Below, one piece after another: positions 10,230 through 22,641 of a DNA stretch of 64,000 bases. The stretch comes from Erythroxylum novogranatense. Lineage: Eukaryota > Streptophyta > Magnoliopsida > Malpighiales > Erythroxylaceae. Each line of letters starts with the position of its first letter. The first letter of the stretch is position 1. The notes under the pieces are model-generated. The model had not been told where the DNA came from, made no database searches, and worked only from the letters and a program-made list of their open reading frames with translations. Made by a program: the position numbers and the translations under genes. Where the stretch lies: the NCBI GenBank assembly GCA_029891385.1, contig CM057234.1, positions 20,012,350 to 20,076,349 on the forward strand. Reading direction: 5' to 3'.

Positions 10230-11121
10230 ACTGGGCTCCCAAAGTCTCTGGGCAGTTCCTTACCAGGTGGTCCATCGAGTCACACCTCAAACAGGCTCCA
10301 GACAGCCATCGACACTCTCCACTGTGCCTCTTGTCACAATGCTCCCATAAAGGAACCGACTGCCCTAAAACTCTAGCACTGCCGCCACCACTACCAGCCC
10401 ATACAAATCTGCCCCTCTACCCATGACCAGTCTGTCTAGCCCCTCCTGCGGACCTGAAGGGCCTACTCTGACGCTTGCTGTACCCTCTGCCAGCACTGCC
10501 CTGACTGTCACTAGACCTCTTATGCCTGGTCCCCTGACCAGTCTCAGCTAGACTCTCCCTTAGTAGCTGCTCTATCCTCACTGCAGAAGCCCTCAGCTCA
10601 ATAAAATTACCCATATTGGACCTAGCCAATCGGGTACGGATCTCCAGATTGAGTCCACCCTCAAAACGCCGACACCTGTCAGCCTCAGTAGCAACCAATG
10701 AAGAAGCATAGACCATCAACTCGTTAAACCGCAGCTCATAGTCGGCCACGGTCGACTGTCCCTGTCTCAGCTCTAAGAACTCCTGTAACTTCATTTCCAG
10801 ATAGACCTTGGGCATGTAATTGTCCTTGAAGGCCCTCAGAAAATCATCCCATGTCAGTGTACAGGGCCTGGTGGTTCTGCCCGGGACAGTCTTTCACCAC
10901 TGATATGCAGGACTTTGTAGCAAAGAGACGGCATAATCAAACCTCTCCTCAGGGTCGCAAACCATCTGATTGAGGACTCGCTCTGTCCTCTCTAACCATC
11001 CTTCAGCCTCCGCAGGGTCGGTGTTGCCATAGAAGTCAACCACCCCCTGCTTACGCAGTCGATCATATCTCCGTTCCCGTCTCACAGGAACTCGAGGAGG
11101 CAACTCCTCTGAAAGAGGCAT
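10230..11121 (-). pseudogene. Element B gag (broken)
   Basis: Gag would form the virus-like particle and bind RNA. The retrotransposon Gag core starts near 11040 with DPAEAEGWLERTERVLNQM and continues through LLQSPAYQW; an in-frame TGA follows where related proteins have a second Trp (near 10893). The core resumes with KVYLEMKLQEFLELRQG and VADYELRFNEL. A basic Arg/Ser/Gly-rich stretch and a stop (10417) come next. In a shifted frame there is a CCHC zinc knuckle, C-LR-C-DSMD-H-LVRN-C, at 10250-10293. ATG at 11121 is the first Met in frame with the core; the frame stays open upstream, so the true start is uncertain. Confidence 0.85.
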
Positions 11122-11279
11122 CGGAGATTCCCTACTAGCTTCTACCGATTCCAGGTCAGTTGGTAGCTCAACTAGATCTCCAAGGATGGATGACCTAAAA
11201 CAGACAAGAAATTCTGATCAGTTATGCTATTCTTACAGTGATTCCAGCCTAAAATACACTATGCCCAAAAGATACCAAA

Positions 11280-11295
11280 CCATGTTCTGATACCA
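11280..11295 (-). other. Primer-binding site of element B
   Basis: The minus strand reads TGGTATCAGAACATGG, starting five bases after the 5' LTR end. It matches the 3' end of plant initiator Met tRNA (TGGTATCAGAGC type) with a change at position 11. The 158 bases between it and the gag ATG hold only untranslated leader. Confidence 0.85.
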
Positions 11296-12855
11296 CTTAA
11301 TGTAGCGCCCCCTCACCGTAGGGCACACATCGGGACGCCCGAAGGTCGCTCCGACACATATCCCCCGATAAAGGTGCACTACCAGAAAATCCGACTGCTA
11401 ATCCACATGGCATCGCAATAATTAAGACCATAATATATTAGAAATCAGTAAATTTTAAAATCCAAAATAATCTTGATACAGTCATCCAATAGCAGAATAG
11501 ACAAGTCTATCAGTCCCCTAAAAAAAACCCAAAAAGGAAATTGATACAAACATCTATCCTAAGTCATCCGCAAAATTCCAACCCAGCTGACCGACCAGTG
11601 TGCCATCGCTTCTCTTGCCAAAGACGTCAAGACGGCAGAAAAGACTATCTCCGAGCTAGAGTCTACTCTATCGATCCTGAAAATTAGATGCAATTTTGGG
11701 TGAGTTTGCGAACTCGGTGAAACCATCATCGATGGTTCCTCAAATCATGCATTACGCAGATTAAAAGCTGACACAAGAAGATACAATTAGTATACAACAA
11801 TTTGCGTAGCTATAACGGTTTGCGAAGATCAAATAACAATTTACAATAAATCAGTCATCACATAATTCAAGAATCGTCACAAAACAATCATTCATGTGTA
11901 TACAATGCATATGTGACTCTCTTCCGCTTATTCAAGATTGTGCCCAAGTACTCGATCGATTATTCGATGGGGGGGCGTGTGATTTCTCCCCGGGCTCGAG
12001 GCCTGGTCAATCTGATGTTAGAGCTCAAGGCTCTTTTCGGTGATAATAGCAACTTGGGTCACATATCCATTATCGATCATGCATTTATGCATGTAATGCG
12101 ATGTTCGATAATTGATGTATGGCTATAAAAGCCCGGTGTTGCATTTCTCGGTGTCACTTGAGAGTCAATCCGATCCAGTAAAAGCATGAAATTCAATTAT
12201 ATACATTTCAGTAATCATGCAATTCACATTAGCAAGTAATTCACATAGAGCATTTAAACAATCAGGAATTTGAGAAACCAACTAGGTTACTCACTTGTTA
12301 CTTCCGAGCTACTGCCTGGAAGTTCCAGCAATGTCCGTGGAATGACGATCCAACGGCGCCTCTATAGCAGTAAAATACAGTCCCATTACTAGATGCTCAA
12401 TTAAACAATTCAGTGATGCATATGTCTCAATGGAATTATGTACAATGCATGTTCACGATTTCCGTCGCTAAAACCCAAATTTTGAACTCTTATGCCCCAT
12501 TCTAACTCTTCGCTCAATTGATCGACAATAATTGATCCATTCCTAAAAATTCAGTTCAATTTCCTCAATTCATACTCTCTATAGCAATTCCCTATCCATA
12601 GGGTCAAAACCTCTATTGAAAATCTCAATTAAAATTCCAATTGTCTCAATTCAATACTTAGATCACACTGTGAACCATAATTGACCTTATTCTCTATGAA
12701 TCAATACCGTTTAAATTAAATTCTAACTTCCATAATTATCCTCAATTGTAGACCTCTTTTCCTAGTTCATAATGAATCAAGAATCACCTCAATCGGAGAT
12801 CTATACCATAAGTTATGTCCAATAAACTAAAAATCAATCCATCAAAAAACTGTTC

Positions 12856-13030
12856 TTCGCCGCGACCTACAACCCTCGCTGCGGCGTACAGAAGGTCGCT
12901 CGTCGCGGTGTGAAGGACGCTCACTGCGGCGCGAAACCATGTGCTCGCCGCGGCGTCTTGCTGCGCTAGTCGCTGCGAGTACTTAATTACTTGCCACGAC
13001 GAGGCCACGCCAGACATCGCGACGTGCGGG
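12856..13030 (-). repeat. Palindromic-word cassette, 5' LTR copy of B
   Basis: This is the counterpart of 5577-5725, with about 30 extra bases holding additional CTCGTCGCGG and CTGCGGCG words. It shows that the cassette changes copy number between the two LTRs of one element. Confidence 0.6.
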
Positions 13031-13430
13031 ACGCACCACCTTCTTCTCCGATCGCTTTCTGTCCATTTCTCTCTCTAAAACCCCCATTAACACTCTCAAC
13101 TACCCAATCTAACACAATAAATGCCATAAATGTATCAGAAACCATTAATAACAACATTAAAACCATAAATACTTACCAACCAAAGATCAAATTCCACAAA
13201 TCCCTCAAATCTCTGTAAACCCTAAAACCTTCAATATCAACGATTAACCACTCTCAAAGCTTCTCAACCTTCATCAATCACAATAAACAAGTTATCCTTG
13301 CACAATAAGAAGAAGCCATAAGGAAAGATCGAAGAATCCTCACCGATGGGAGGAAATCGAAGATCACCGTGGGAGGAGGAAGAGAAGAAACGATTTTGCC
13401 TTAGGATAAAATCCCCAATTTCAAACCTAA

Positions 13431-13442
13431 GCTATTTATAGA
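13431..13442 (-). promoter_or_regulatory. TATA box of element B, 5' LTR copy
   Basis: TCTATAAATAGC on the minus strand, identical to 6124-6135 and in the LTR that would promote the genomic transcript. Confidence 0.65.
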
Positions 13443-13939
13443 CATAGGTCTCCAAATTAGTTCAAATTTCAGTCTCTAAATTTCAATGGCTCAACATTTT
13501 TATTTCCTAACAGTATAACTCTAATTTTTCCATTGCCATTGGACAATTCTTTCAGTATTATACAGTCAATCGGTCCGTCACTCGAAAATTTTCGATCCGT
13601 GCATTTTCTCCCGAATTTTTCAAAAATTTCCTATAAGCCAGTATCAATAGCTAATCAATCTTAAACTATACTAAATCAGTCATTCAAGCCCACTTACTCC
13701 TAATTTCTCAATCAGTCATAATCCAGTCAGTTTACAGTTCACAATCCAATCAATTCATACTCACAATTAAAATGCCGAAAAACCATGAATGCATGTACCT
13801 ATGAATAAGTGCATATGCAATAAACCAGTTCCTCTATAATTAGAGGTCAGTAACATGCTCGATCAGTGAATGCAACGAAACCTATCAGTCTGACTTAATA
13901 TGACCATAATGCCCTTGCTAACAGTAATGGGATGTTACA

Positions 13940-13944
13940 TAATT
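13940..13944. repeat. TSD of element B, right copy (TAATT)
   Basis: Directly follows the LTR terminus and matches 4085-4089. Confidence 0.9.
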
Positions 13945-14871
13945 GGCCTTTGAGGTCTTCATAGAAGTTGTATATCTTGAAGTCTTCTTTCCAATGGTCT
14001 AAAAACGAAGTCAATTGGACATCTGTAGCAAAAGTTATAGCATTCACACTGCGATATGTACAGACGCAAAAAAGCAGACGCAGAAAAACAGATGAAGGAA
14101 AAGTGAGACGATACAGAAGTTGGACGATAGAATTGGCCTTTGAGGTCTGCATAGAAGTTGTAGATCTTGAAGTCGTCTTTCCAATGGTCTAAAAACAAAG
14201 TCAATTGGACATCGGTAACAAAAGTTATAGCATTCGTACTGAGACATGTACATTTTAGGTGAGGGCAGAAACGTGTTGGAGTCTTTTGGCCATAACTTCT
14301 TCTCTGGACTTCAAAATAACTTGATTCTTGAACCATTGGATTCGTAAGACGTTTCCCTACCTCTCTACCAAGAATCATAGTCAGATGAAACTAATGGAGA
14401 AAGATTTAGTGAAAAGAGTGAGACGGGTACAGTGAGTATGCTCTTAAAGGATATGAACTGGTATTATTCTACTGAACATACTTCAGTGTTTTAATGATAT
14501 CTTGATTTGTAGAAATCAAAATGAGATGATTTCTGATTCGTGGTAAACTAGAGACATGGAGCTACAAATGGTATTGAGGACTTCGAATCTGATTCAGTCT
14601 CTAGGATGTCTAAAATTCTTATGGAAGTTATGCATAGTGTACTGTTATGGACAAGAACAGTCCAAAATGTTTAAAGTGTAACTTCTGAATCACTGAACCA
14701 GATTGAATGTTTTTAGTGATATTAGACCCGTAAGACAATAGAGAATTGTCTTCTAGAAGAAAGTGATGTGTAAGAATGGTAAAGGATATTTCTGGCAAGA
14801 CACTTAAGTTTAAAAGAACATAATCCTATAAGGAAGGATAAAATGGACTTTTTGGACTCATTAAGGGCATA
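13945..14871 (+). mobile_element. Element H, 5' LTR piece 2
   Basis: It continues the 190-bp modules of 3896-4089 in register: the interrupted unit is completed to 14130, a further unit starts at 14131 and decays near 14260. The remainder (14260-14866) has diverged module phrases such as GGCCATAACTTCTTCTCTGG and TAAACTAGAGACATGGAG, which also occur at 42900-43080 in the 3' LTR of H. It ends at the TSD of element C. Confidence 0.65.
14867..14871. repeat. TSD of element C, left copy (GCATA)
   Basis: GCATA immediately precedes the LTR start TGTTGGAACC at 14872 and recurs at 27609-27613 just after the far LTR terminus CCCAACA. Confidence 0.9.
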
Positions 14872-15356
14872 TGTTGGAACCCCTCCCCGATGAGTCGCGT
14901 GCCCGACGTCCTACGTGACATCTGGACGTGCATCTCACGAGGGAGGAATTCCTCACCACAAAAGAAACCTCAAATCGAACTTATTTTAACGTCATCCGAA
15001 CAAAAATTGATAAGTTCACCCTAATTATCACCCAATAAAATTTATCTGCTTAGGGCCCATAACTAAATCCTAAACCTAAGCTAAAATGAAATTTTATATC
15101 TCTCGATCAATTAGAATCAGAAATCGCCTCAATCGGATCTCTATAGTCCACAAAATCGCCCGAAAACGGAATTACATTCAAAACCGTCACATAATTGACT
15201 CTCTTTAATATTATCCGTGAATTCCGACCCAAAACCCGACATTCTCATTTTACTAAAATGGGGTATAAAATTTTTTTAGAAACCAATGTTTCGAAAACTG
15301 AGTAAATCCGAGGCCAAACGAAAAAAGTTACAAGCAAAAGAGTGAGGGGATATTCA

Positions 15357-15411
15357 GAGATTAGACGAGGGCACTTCTAAGAGGTTTAGAGACTAGACGT
15401 GGCCACGTCTA
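15357..15411 (-). repeat. Palindromic cassette of LTR C (AGACGTGGCCACGTCT)
   Basis: An 18-bp perfect palindrome TAGACGTGGCCACGTCTA lies at 15394-15411, preceded by the imperfect version TTAGACGAGGGCACTTCTAA at 15361-15380. It sits about 50 bases before the module anchor CATAACTTTTGCTCCC at 15458. The other LTR copy is at 22590-22641. Confidence 0.7.
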
Positions 15412-15449
15412 AGGATGAAGTCTGGATTTGCAGGAAAATTTCAGACTTT

Positions 15450-16340
15450 ACAAACATCATAACTTTTGCTCCCGAAGTCAAAAATTCGTAAATTTGGTAT
15501 CAATAAAAAGGTAAAAGGGAGCCCTACAACTTCATAGAAGGATTTAAAAACTATTTTAGTCATTAAGAGGTTCAAAACTTGCTTTAAAGTTTCAGCCCAA
15601 AACTCAATTTTCCTACACAATGTCAAAAGTTTGAAAATTCTTATCTTTTAGCATACAAGTCTAAAAATAACATATTTTACCTCATTGGAAAGATAAAAAG
15701 ATTCTCTACAAGTTTCATGAAGGGTGTAAAAATCGAAACAATCATTTAGAAGGGTAAAAACACAGCCAAAGGTTCAGCCTAAAAACTAGCTAATGAAACA
15801 GTAAATTTACCTAAATGAACAGTAACTGTCAACTTCCAAACCTCATATCTTTTAATTCTTAGCTCCAATAATTGCAAATGATACCTCACTGGAAAGGGGA
15901 AAAGATAATCTACATGTTCTATGCAGGATGGAAAAACCAAAACAAGCTCTAAAGGGGTGAAAAACCCTCCCAAAGGTTCTGTCCAAAATTACCAAATGAA
16001 CAGTAACTGAACTAGGTCTAATCCCCATAACTTTTTACTCCTAACTCGAAATAAGGCATGGAATACCTCAATAGAAAGAAGATAGGATTATCTACAAGTT
16101 TTATGAAGAAAGCAAAAACCAGATCAGCCTCTAAGAGGGTGAAAGGGCCTTCTAAAGGTGCTGCACAACTTCAGCCCTCATCAACAGTAGCTGAAACCTT
16201 TCAGCTCTCATAACTTTTTCATCTTAAGCTCAAACGTGACAAACATTATGTCATTGGAAAGATCTAAACATATTCTACATTCTTCAAGAAGACATCTCAT
16301 TTAAATTCAAACTTTAATATGGTCAAAACATCAATTGAAG
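15450..16340 (-). repeat. Degenerate ~185-bp modules in LTR C
   Basis: The anchor CATAACTTTT(T/G) or its variants occur near 15458, 15640, 15844, 16026 and 16209, with spacings of 182, 204, 182 and 183 bases. Each unit also carries ATTGGAAAGA, a TCTACAAGTTTCATGAAG-like phrase and AAGGTTC(T/A)G followed by AACAGTAACTG variants. Confidence 0.65.
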
Positions 16341-16829
16341 GTTCTGCCCATTTTTAAGAAAAATGGACAATACCTCCCCTAAAAGTGTAACTAGCCAATT
16401 CTTCAATCCAACTCAACAACCTGCATAAAAATTCATTCTTCCAATCTTCCACAACTCAATCCAATCTAGATATATATATATCCTCAAATGGCAGCAACCA
16501 CACTCTTAGGCATCTATTTGTTTCCAAAACATAAATGAATCCAACTTTACTCTTTCTTTTGTCAAGCTTAACCATACAACCATACATTCTTGGAAAGTGT
16601 ATACAAAATACCTGTAAACTTCAAAAACCCTTATATTTACATCAAAACAAGTCAATACAAAACTTCAGAGGGCTTCTAGCCCGATTACATCCAAAAAGGC
16701 AAAAGTGAAAGTACAAAGAACAACAATTATCCAAGATGTTAGCTAATGCTTTAAACATGACTTCAAAAGAAAAAGGCATCGGAGTATTGTCCCAATCTCG
16801 ATGCGGTGACTCGATTTCTCGCTTGACAC

Positions 16830-17550
16830 CTGTGGAGGAGAAATGGGGTGTGAGCTCGACGGCTGAGTGGATAACAACTTAATAATCAAGGAATAAGCAA
16901 AAATCATCATTCTTTCCTTCATTTTCAAAACAATGTCACATTAATAAAAGCATTCTTACTTTTCAAATCTTTTCACAAAATCTATCCCATGAAACAATTT
17001 AAAAACTTAACACATCACAAAACAACCAAACATTTCACAAAAGCACAAACAAAGTGGTTCGGGTGGATCCGAAACAGAACGTACTACACATTTCCGTGAA
17101 TCGATCATGTGTAGCCGTGACAAATAGGAGTCCTTGAGAGGAACTCCACGGCCACTAGCGGGTAGGCGGGAGAAGCCTATGGGTAGACAGGTGCACTTGA
17201 CTCAGATGGGACCACCACAAATCCAAAGAAAGCACATAATTCACACTATTCAAAACCATTTGCCTCAATCGGCATTTTCAAATTTTACTTCCGCATAATT
17301 GCTCAAAAAGAGAGTCTTGTTTTAAAATCACAAAATCTCGTCTTTACACTTAACAAATTATTATACAAATCATTTCAACATATATTAACAATCAAAGAAC
17401 ATATTAACAATCAAAGAACATCTTATACAAGATAAAAACATCACAAAGGATACTTCATACATAAATTGTAAGTCATTGGAAAACAATTATTTGTATTTGT
17501 AATAAAAACTCTAATCGGCCTATTATCTCAAGTATTAAGAAATCACCCAC
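16830..17550 (-). other. Putative leader intron in LTR C
   Basis: The minus-strand donor AAG/GTGGGTGATTTC begins at 17550 and the acceptor CTCCTCCACAG/GTGTCAAG ends at 16830. Elements F (GTGGGTAGC), G (AAAAG/GTGGGTTTC with CATCTCCAG/GTGAAG) and H (CTAG/GTGGGT with GTTGTGCAG/GTCAAG) repeat this pair. A hairpin GGAGT...ACTCC sits inside at 17127-17147. Confidence 0.42.
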
Positions 17551-18401
17551 CTTAATTCCTTTAGCTCTAGGATTGGTCAAATTGCCTTTCTTCTTCCTCC
17601 AAAAGCCTCCCTTCACCATAATCAAGCACAAAATCCCACTTTAACATAGGATATCAAAATCTAACATTTCTAAGGAAAGGAAAACTTGAATTAACACCTA
17701 CCCAACTTAACCCATACCTTAACTAAGCTATTTAACTCCAAAACCTATCAAGAAACTTCAAGAATTTCGAAATTTCCCTTACCTATATGAAACCCACGAA
17801 ATTCTCTTCTTGCTTCTCTTGGAAGATTCATCCTTCCTTTCCACTTTCTTCTTGAACAAAACTCTTAAACCCTCCTTTCTAAAGCAAAATAAACCAAGCT
17901 CTTACTTCTCTTCTTCTTCTTCTTCTTGTCACATGGCCAAAAGTCTCCCATCTTCTCCTTTTATTTTGTAAGTTCCGTATGCTTCTCACATAACCTAAGG
18001 TAACTTTGCTTTTAACTTAAACCTAAGCCCTAAAAAACGTTGTAGTTTCAATAAACTATTCTTTTCCTTGTTAATTTCATCTCCTCTCCCTCTTTCATAC
18101 GACTCCCTCACATTGATTTCCTTTATGCTTGTTTTAATTCTTTCCTTCCTCATTTAATGTCATGTAAAATGGGTTAAAAGCCCATTTCCTAAGCTTTAAG
18201 CCTTAAACACATAAATGATCTTCCTTTCATGCCCTTATTCCATCTTAATCTTTTTAATTTCTAAAAACTTATCAAACTCCAATTTTAACTAAATACCTCC
18301 ATTTAAATTCTATTAATCCCAAATTAATCTAACTAAAAGGAATTATCAATCTAAACCTCAAAATAAAATAAATAATGCTTAATGCGAATCGGGGCCCAAC
18401 A

Positions 18402-18416
18402 TTTCTCCCCCCTTAA
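18402..18416 (-). other. Polypurine tract of element C
   Basis: The minus strand reads AAGGGGGGAGAAA directly before the LTR start TGTTGGGCCCC, and is preceded by GAATTTCGAGGACGAAATTC. Confidence 0.85.
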
Positions 18417-21400
18417 AAGAATTTCGTCCTCGAAATTCTTATCGGATATATTAGGAGTGCAGGATGCTCCTCCGTTTCCCATTCAACTTCTTCACTCGAA
18501 AACTTTCTGTCAAATGATAGTATTCAGTAGAGTCACTCGGTCATTCAATTTGTGGTTTGTCGTTCACTTTCCTAACTAGTTTTTCCTTACGCTTCATGTC
18601 ACTCATAATTTCCACTTCCTATGTCAGTAACACCCTAATCTTATCACATCAATATTTCCTTAACATACTCACGTATATCACATTTTGAATCCAAGTCATC
18701 TTTTGTCAGTAGCACTAACTCAAAATAATTCCATATGACCTAATTTATAGCAGCTTAGCGAATTCTTTTTCCTATCGTGAGCACACCTTAGCAAGGTAAT
18801 ACTTTCCGAGACAATTTAGCTTTCACTTACTGAGTCACATCACTTTAGTCTCAGTTCATGCAACTCTTATGTCAATCTCCCGTATTTCATATCTTATACT
18901 GGTTGACTTCACTTACCTCTCCAATCGATCTGACATTCAATCCTTTTTAGGCCTTACTTAACATAATACAAAAGTGATGGCTCTATCTATTACCTAACTC
19001 CTTATACAGTATTCTATTGAAAATACTATGCCAACGATTGTGATGCTTAAGGTCGAATAGAACTATACATTGATCTCAGATTCCTACAACTCTAAACTAT
19101 AAACTTTAAGCACATCTCAGACAGTTAAAACCGTCGACAATGCAATCTTTCAGTCACTTGACATATCTTCTAGGCTATATAGCTTAAATCACCATTTGCA
19201 CTTTTCTCACAGTCTCTTTGCTTAATCATCTTAGCTGGTATACATACTTCTTATCTTGAATCACCCAATATCGTTTTTTCCTACTCGAACTCAAAATTCA
19301 TACTCATTTCCAATTTCTTAGCAAGATTCATAAGTTCTGAATCTTCAATTTGATCTTGGTTTATATGAATTGATGTAAACTTTCAGTGACTAATCATTTT
19401 GCCCAAAATTCCATTCCACATTCTACACTCTTTCCTGCACTAGATTTGATAATCTCAAAATCCAAATTTATGAGACATTGCTATTAAATTTTCTATTCAA
19501 TGCATCCGATCATAACACTAGCTTTATTAGTATAGTACTTACTTATACAATCATAATTCTTCGAATAATTCTATCTATTACTTCAACCTCATATTCAATT
19601 CTTTCAACTCAAGCATCGTTATTGATTTCTCATACTTCTTGTTTCACTTACCCTATATCCTTTTTCTCATTCAAACTTGAAACTCAGATCTGTTTTCAAC
19701 TCACAATCTTTTAATCCTTAATTTAAGGTAAACCAAACCCTCTATTCAATGCTTTCTTTTGTATTAGTTCTGATAACCTCAAAATCAAATTTCTACTTAC
19801 GGTATCGGATATATCACTTAACTTCTTGCTAGAACAATCATAGCCTTTCGGTGTTTATATCAATCTTTTGCGTCTTATACTTACTTCTCCCAATTCATTG
19901 ATTGTCTCAAACTTTTACGATCTGCACTTGCATATGTATATTTAAGATATTCCTGTACATATACTGTCTTCAAACCTTCAAAAATAATCATTTATATGGC
20001 ATCATGTATCCAATAATCAACTCATAGGACTTCAGTTGTCTCCCTACATATAAAATCACTTTGTTACACTGCGTTGGATTTCAGCCAAATGTCTTATACA
20101 ACATCAGTGCATACTATAAAATCTCCAAATCTATATAATATAATTTACCTCAGTATAGTTCCTTCAAAATTCTCTTTACTTACATTACTCATACGCTTTA
20201 CACTTTTTTCTCCATGTATTCAAATTATTCTTTGTCAATTTTTCGACTACCCTTAATACACCATCAAATCTTGAATCTCTTTAGTCTCCAATACCATAGT
20301 GCTATTGGGCATTTGTTAACTCAAGCATCTATTAACACATTTCATGTGCCTCCTGATTAGCTCTCATGATTTCTTAGATAACTGATTCCTTAATGAGGTG
20401 CATTGTCTCACTTTCCTTTCAATTTCCTAATTGACTTCCCTTTGCGAATGATTTTCTCCATTCCTTAACTTTCCTTAGATCTCGCTTGGACTCATTCTTA
20501 TGTTTGCTCATTCATACAAATTTCTCCATTCATTGTCATTTATTTGCAAACTTAAATTCGTGATTTGAATACCTTCATCAAGTCGGATTTACATCTCTCG
20601 AACATACTTTCACATAATATAACTTGAACGTACATATTCCTCATACTAGCAAAGTCATGTCTCCATAAAGTCAAAAATCCACTCAGATGACCCTTTACAT
20701 CAAACAAAAGTGCATACCTTTTTCCGTAACATATTTCACCTCTCTGCTTGATGCTCTGTTAGGGAGTGTCCTAACTTTCAAATCATTACATATTCTTTCA
20801 TGATTAGTTCTTCCATTGATCATCTTTAATATAAACTACCTGTTTTTCTCATTCTAACTTAACAAAATTTTTCTCCAAAAGAGGGTTTCTTGCTACCATC
20901 ATCTATACGATTCATGCAATCCTGATCAATCTCCTATTATCAGTTATTCTTAATACCGCGAGAAGAACAATTCCTATCTTCCCCGCAAGGTCATAATGTT
21001 CAAATTACCTAAAACCCAAAGGAGTAATGAACATACTTATTGCCGTATATGCTTGGGTGGCGTCATCAAGTTCATCCTATTCTGTCCACTTACTAATTTA
21101 TATTTTTCATGCTTGATACTTTGGTCTCCATTAATCCTAGACAATATTCTTCTCAGATCAATTTATTTCTTATTGTGACATTTTTTTAACAAATCTCAGT
21201 CTATTCCCATATGATCATTTTGAGCACCCTCATATGTTAATCTAGTCTCTCCTCAAACTGTAGACTATGGAAGCTATGACTACAAAATCCAATAAATCAC
21301 AAGTTTCTTCCTCTATCATCTCCACACATATTTATATAACCTCCGTGCTTAATATTCTCACTTGTATATGATGATGGGTCATCATATAGATACTCACAAT

Positions 21401-22084
21401 GACAACAATTTAACCTTTGTGGCCTTGTACAAATATCACCATCATTCATATTATCTTCCCATTATCCTTCACATTACATCTTACATATATATATATATAT
21501 ATTCATCATTGATTCAAATTTATAGATGTAAAAATCATCACACAATTTACATATCAAACATGTAGCAAATTTCTCAAATCAATCACAAGCAATCGAAGCA
21601 ACATTTATGAAGTAAGTGAAAAAATTTCATTCTCTTGATTCAAAAACAAATGTTTATTTCTTAATTCGGAAAAAGAAAACTTAAAGGCTCATTACTCAAA
21701 TTATAAACTGTACCCACTTGCACCCACGTAGGTTCCGATTTCATATTCTTAAGACCATAAGAACCTTTGTTTTCAATACTTTCCACTTGTTCACTTTAAG
21801 CTCAATGTTTCCACCTATTTCCTTGTCTTCCTTAGACAAGCTATGTTCATACATTTACATCTATATCACATTCGAGGATATATCACCATAATGTCATCAC
21901 TGCATTTCCCCCTCACTTCAATTACATTGAATCAATTTCTGTCATATTCCCACATGCTCTTTCGCATTCTATTTATCAAATGACCATTATCATTTTACTC
22001 ACTAATTTGATCAGCCTAAACTCTTAACAATTGCTTATTTGAATAACTTAAACACATGCGCCCATGTAAGATCTCAATTCCGGC

Positions 22085-22096
22085 GCTCTGATACCA
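22085..22096 (-). other. Primer-binding site of element C
   Basis: TGGTATCAGAGC on the minus strand, four bases from the 5' LTR, an exact match to the core of the plant initiator Met tRNA PBS. Confidence 0.88.
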
Positions 22097-22589
22097 TAAC
22101 TGTTGGAACCCCTCCCCGATGAGTCGCGTGCCTGACGTCCTATGTGACATCCGACGCCAGATCTCACGAGGGAGGAATTCCTCACCACAAAAGAAACCTC
22201 AAATCGAACTTATTTTAACGTCATCCGAACAAAACTTGATAAGTTCACCCTAATTATCACCCAATAAAATTTATCTGCTTAGGGCCCATAACTAAATCCT
22301 AAACCTAAGCTAAAATGAAATTTCATATCTCTCGATCAATTAGAATCAGAAATCGCCTCAATCGGATCTCTATAGTTCACAAAATCACCCGAAAACGGAA
22401 TTACATTCAAAACCGTCACATAATTGACTCTCTTTAATATTATCCGTGAATTCCGACCCAAAACCCGACACTCTCATTTTACTAAAATGGGGTATAAAAT
22501 TTTTTTAGAAACCCAATGCTTCGAAAACTGAGTGAATCCGAGGCCAAACGAAAAAAGTTACAAGCAAAAGAATGAGGGGATATTCAAAG

Positions 22590-22641
22590 ATTAGACGAGG
22601 GCACGTCTAAGAGGTTTAGAGACTAGACGTGGCCACGTCTA
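22590..22641 (-). repeat. Palindromic cassette, second LTR of C
   Basis: TAGACGTGGCCACGTCTA at 22624-22641 is unchanged from the other LTR. The first, imperfect word reads TTAGACGAGGGCACGTCTAA here, which makes it more symmetric than in the 15361 copy. Confidence 0.7.

Larger units (their letters stand above)
4090..13939 (-). mobile_element. Element B: full-length Ty3/gypsy retrotransposon, probably Tekay/Del chromovirus
   Basis: This is a complete LTR retrotransposon of 9.85 kb read on the minus strand. It has 5' LTR 11301-13939, PBS 11280-11295, gag, protease, RT, RNase H, integrase with a chromodomain-like tail, PPT 6633-6645 and 3' LTR 4090-6632, flanked by the TSD TAATT. The domain order PR-RT-RH-INT is that of Ty3/gypsy, and integrase before RT would instead mean copia. 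The tRNA-iMet-type PBS, LTRs over 2.5 kb and the integrase tail fit the Tekay/Del chromoviruses. Coding capacity is broken by several in-frame stops and at least three frameshifts, so this copy should not be autonomous as written. It inserted at the start of a 190-bp module in the LTR of H. Confidence 0.92.
11301..13939 (-). repeat. Element B 5' LTR (2639 bp)
   Basis: TGTAGCGCCCCC to GGGATGTTACA on the plus strand. The TATA box is at 13431-13442. About 96 bases at 12185-12280 are absent from the other LTR. Many differences from 4090-6632 are CAG or CTG in one copy and CG in the other. Confidence 0.92.
14872..18401 (-). repeat. Element C 3' LTR (3530 bp)
   Basis: TGTTGGAACCCC to CGGGGCCCAACA on the plus strand. 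In sense order it holds a weak TATA-like CAAAATAAAAGG near 17950, a GTAAGG donor near 17785, the putative intron 16830-17550, ~185-bp modules 15450-16340 and a palindromic cassette near 15360-15411. Confidence 0.92.
18402..22100 (-). other. Element C internal region, non-coding
   Basis: 3.7 kb between PPT and PBS without an ORF of recognisable function. Only about the first 100 bases beyond the PPT resemble pol: GCTCCTCCGTTTCCCATTC with CTTCTTCACTCGA matches the Glu/Trp-rich tail next to the PPT of element B. The rest is pyrimidine-rich on the plus strand. Next to the PBS the minus strand has GAGATCTTACATGGGCGCATG, a phrase shared with the PBS-proximal parts of F and H. Confidence 0.75.
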
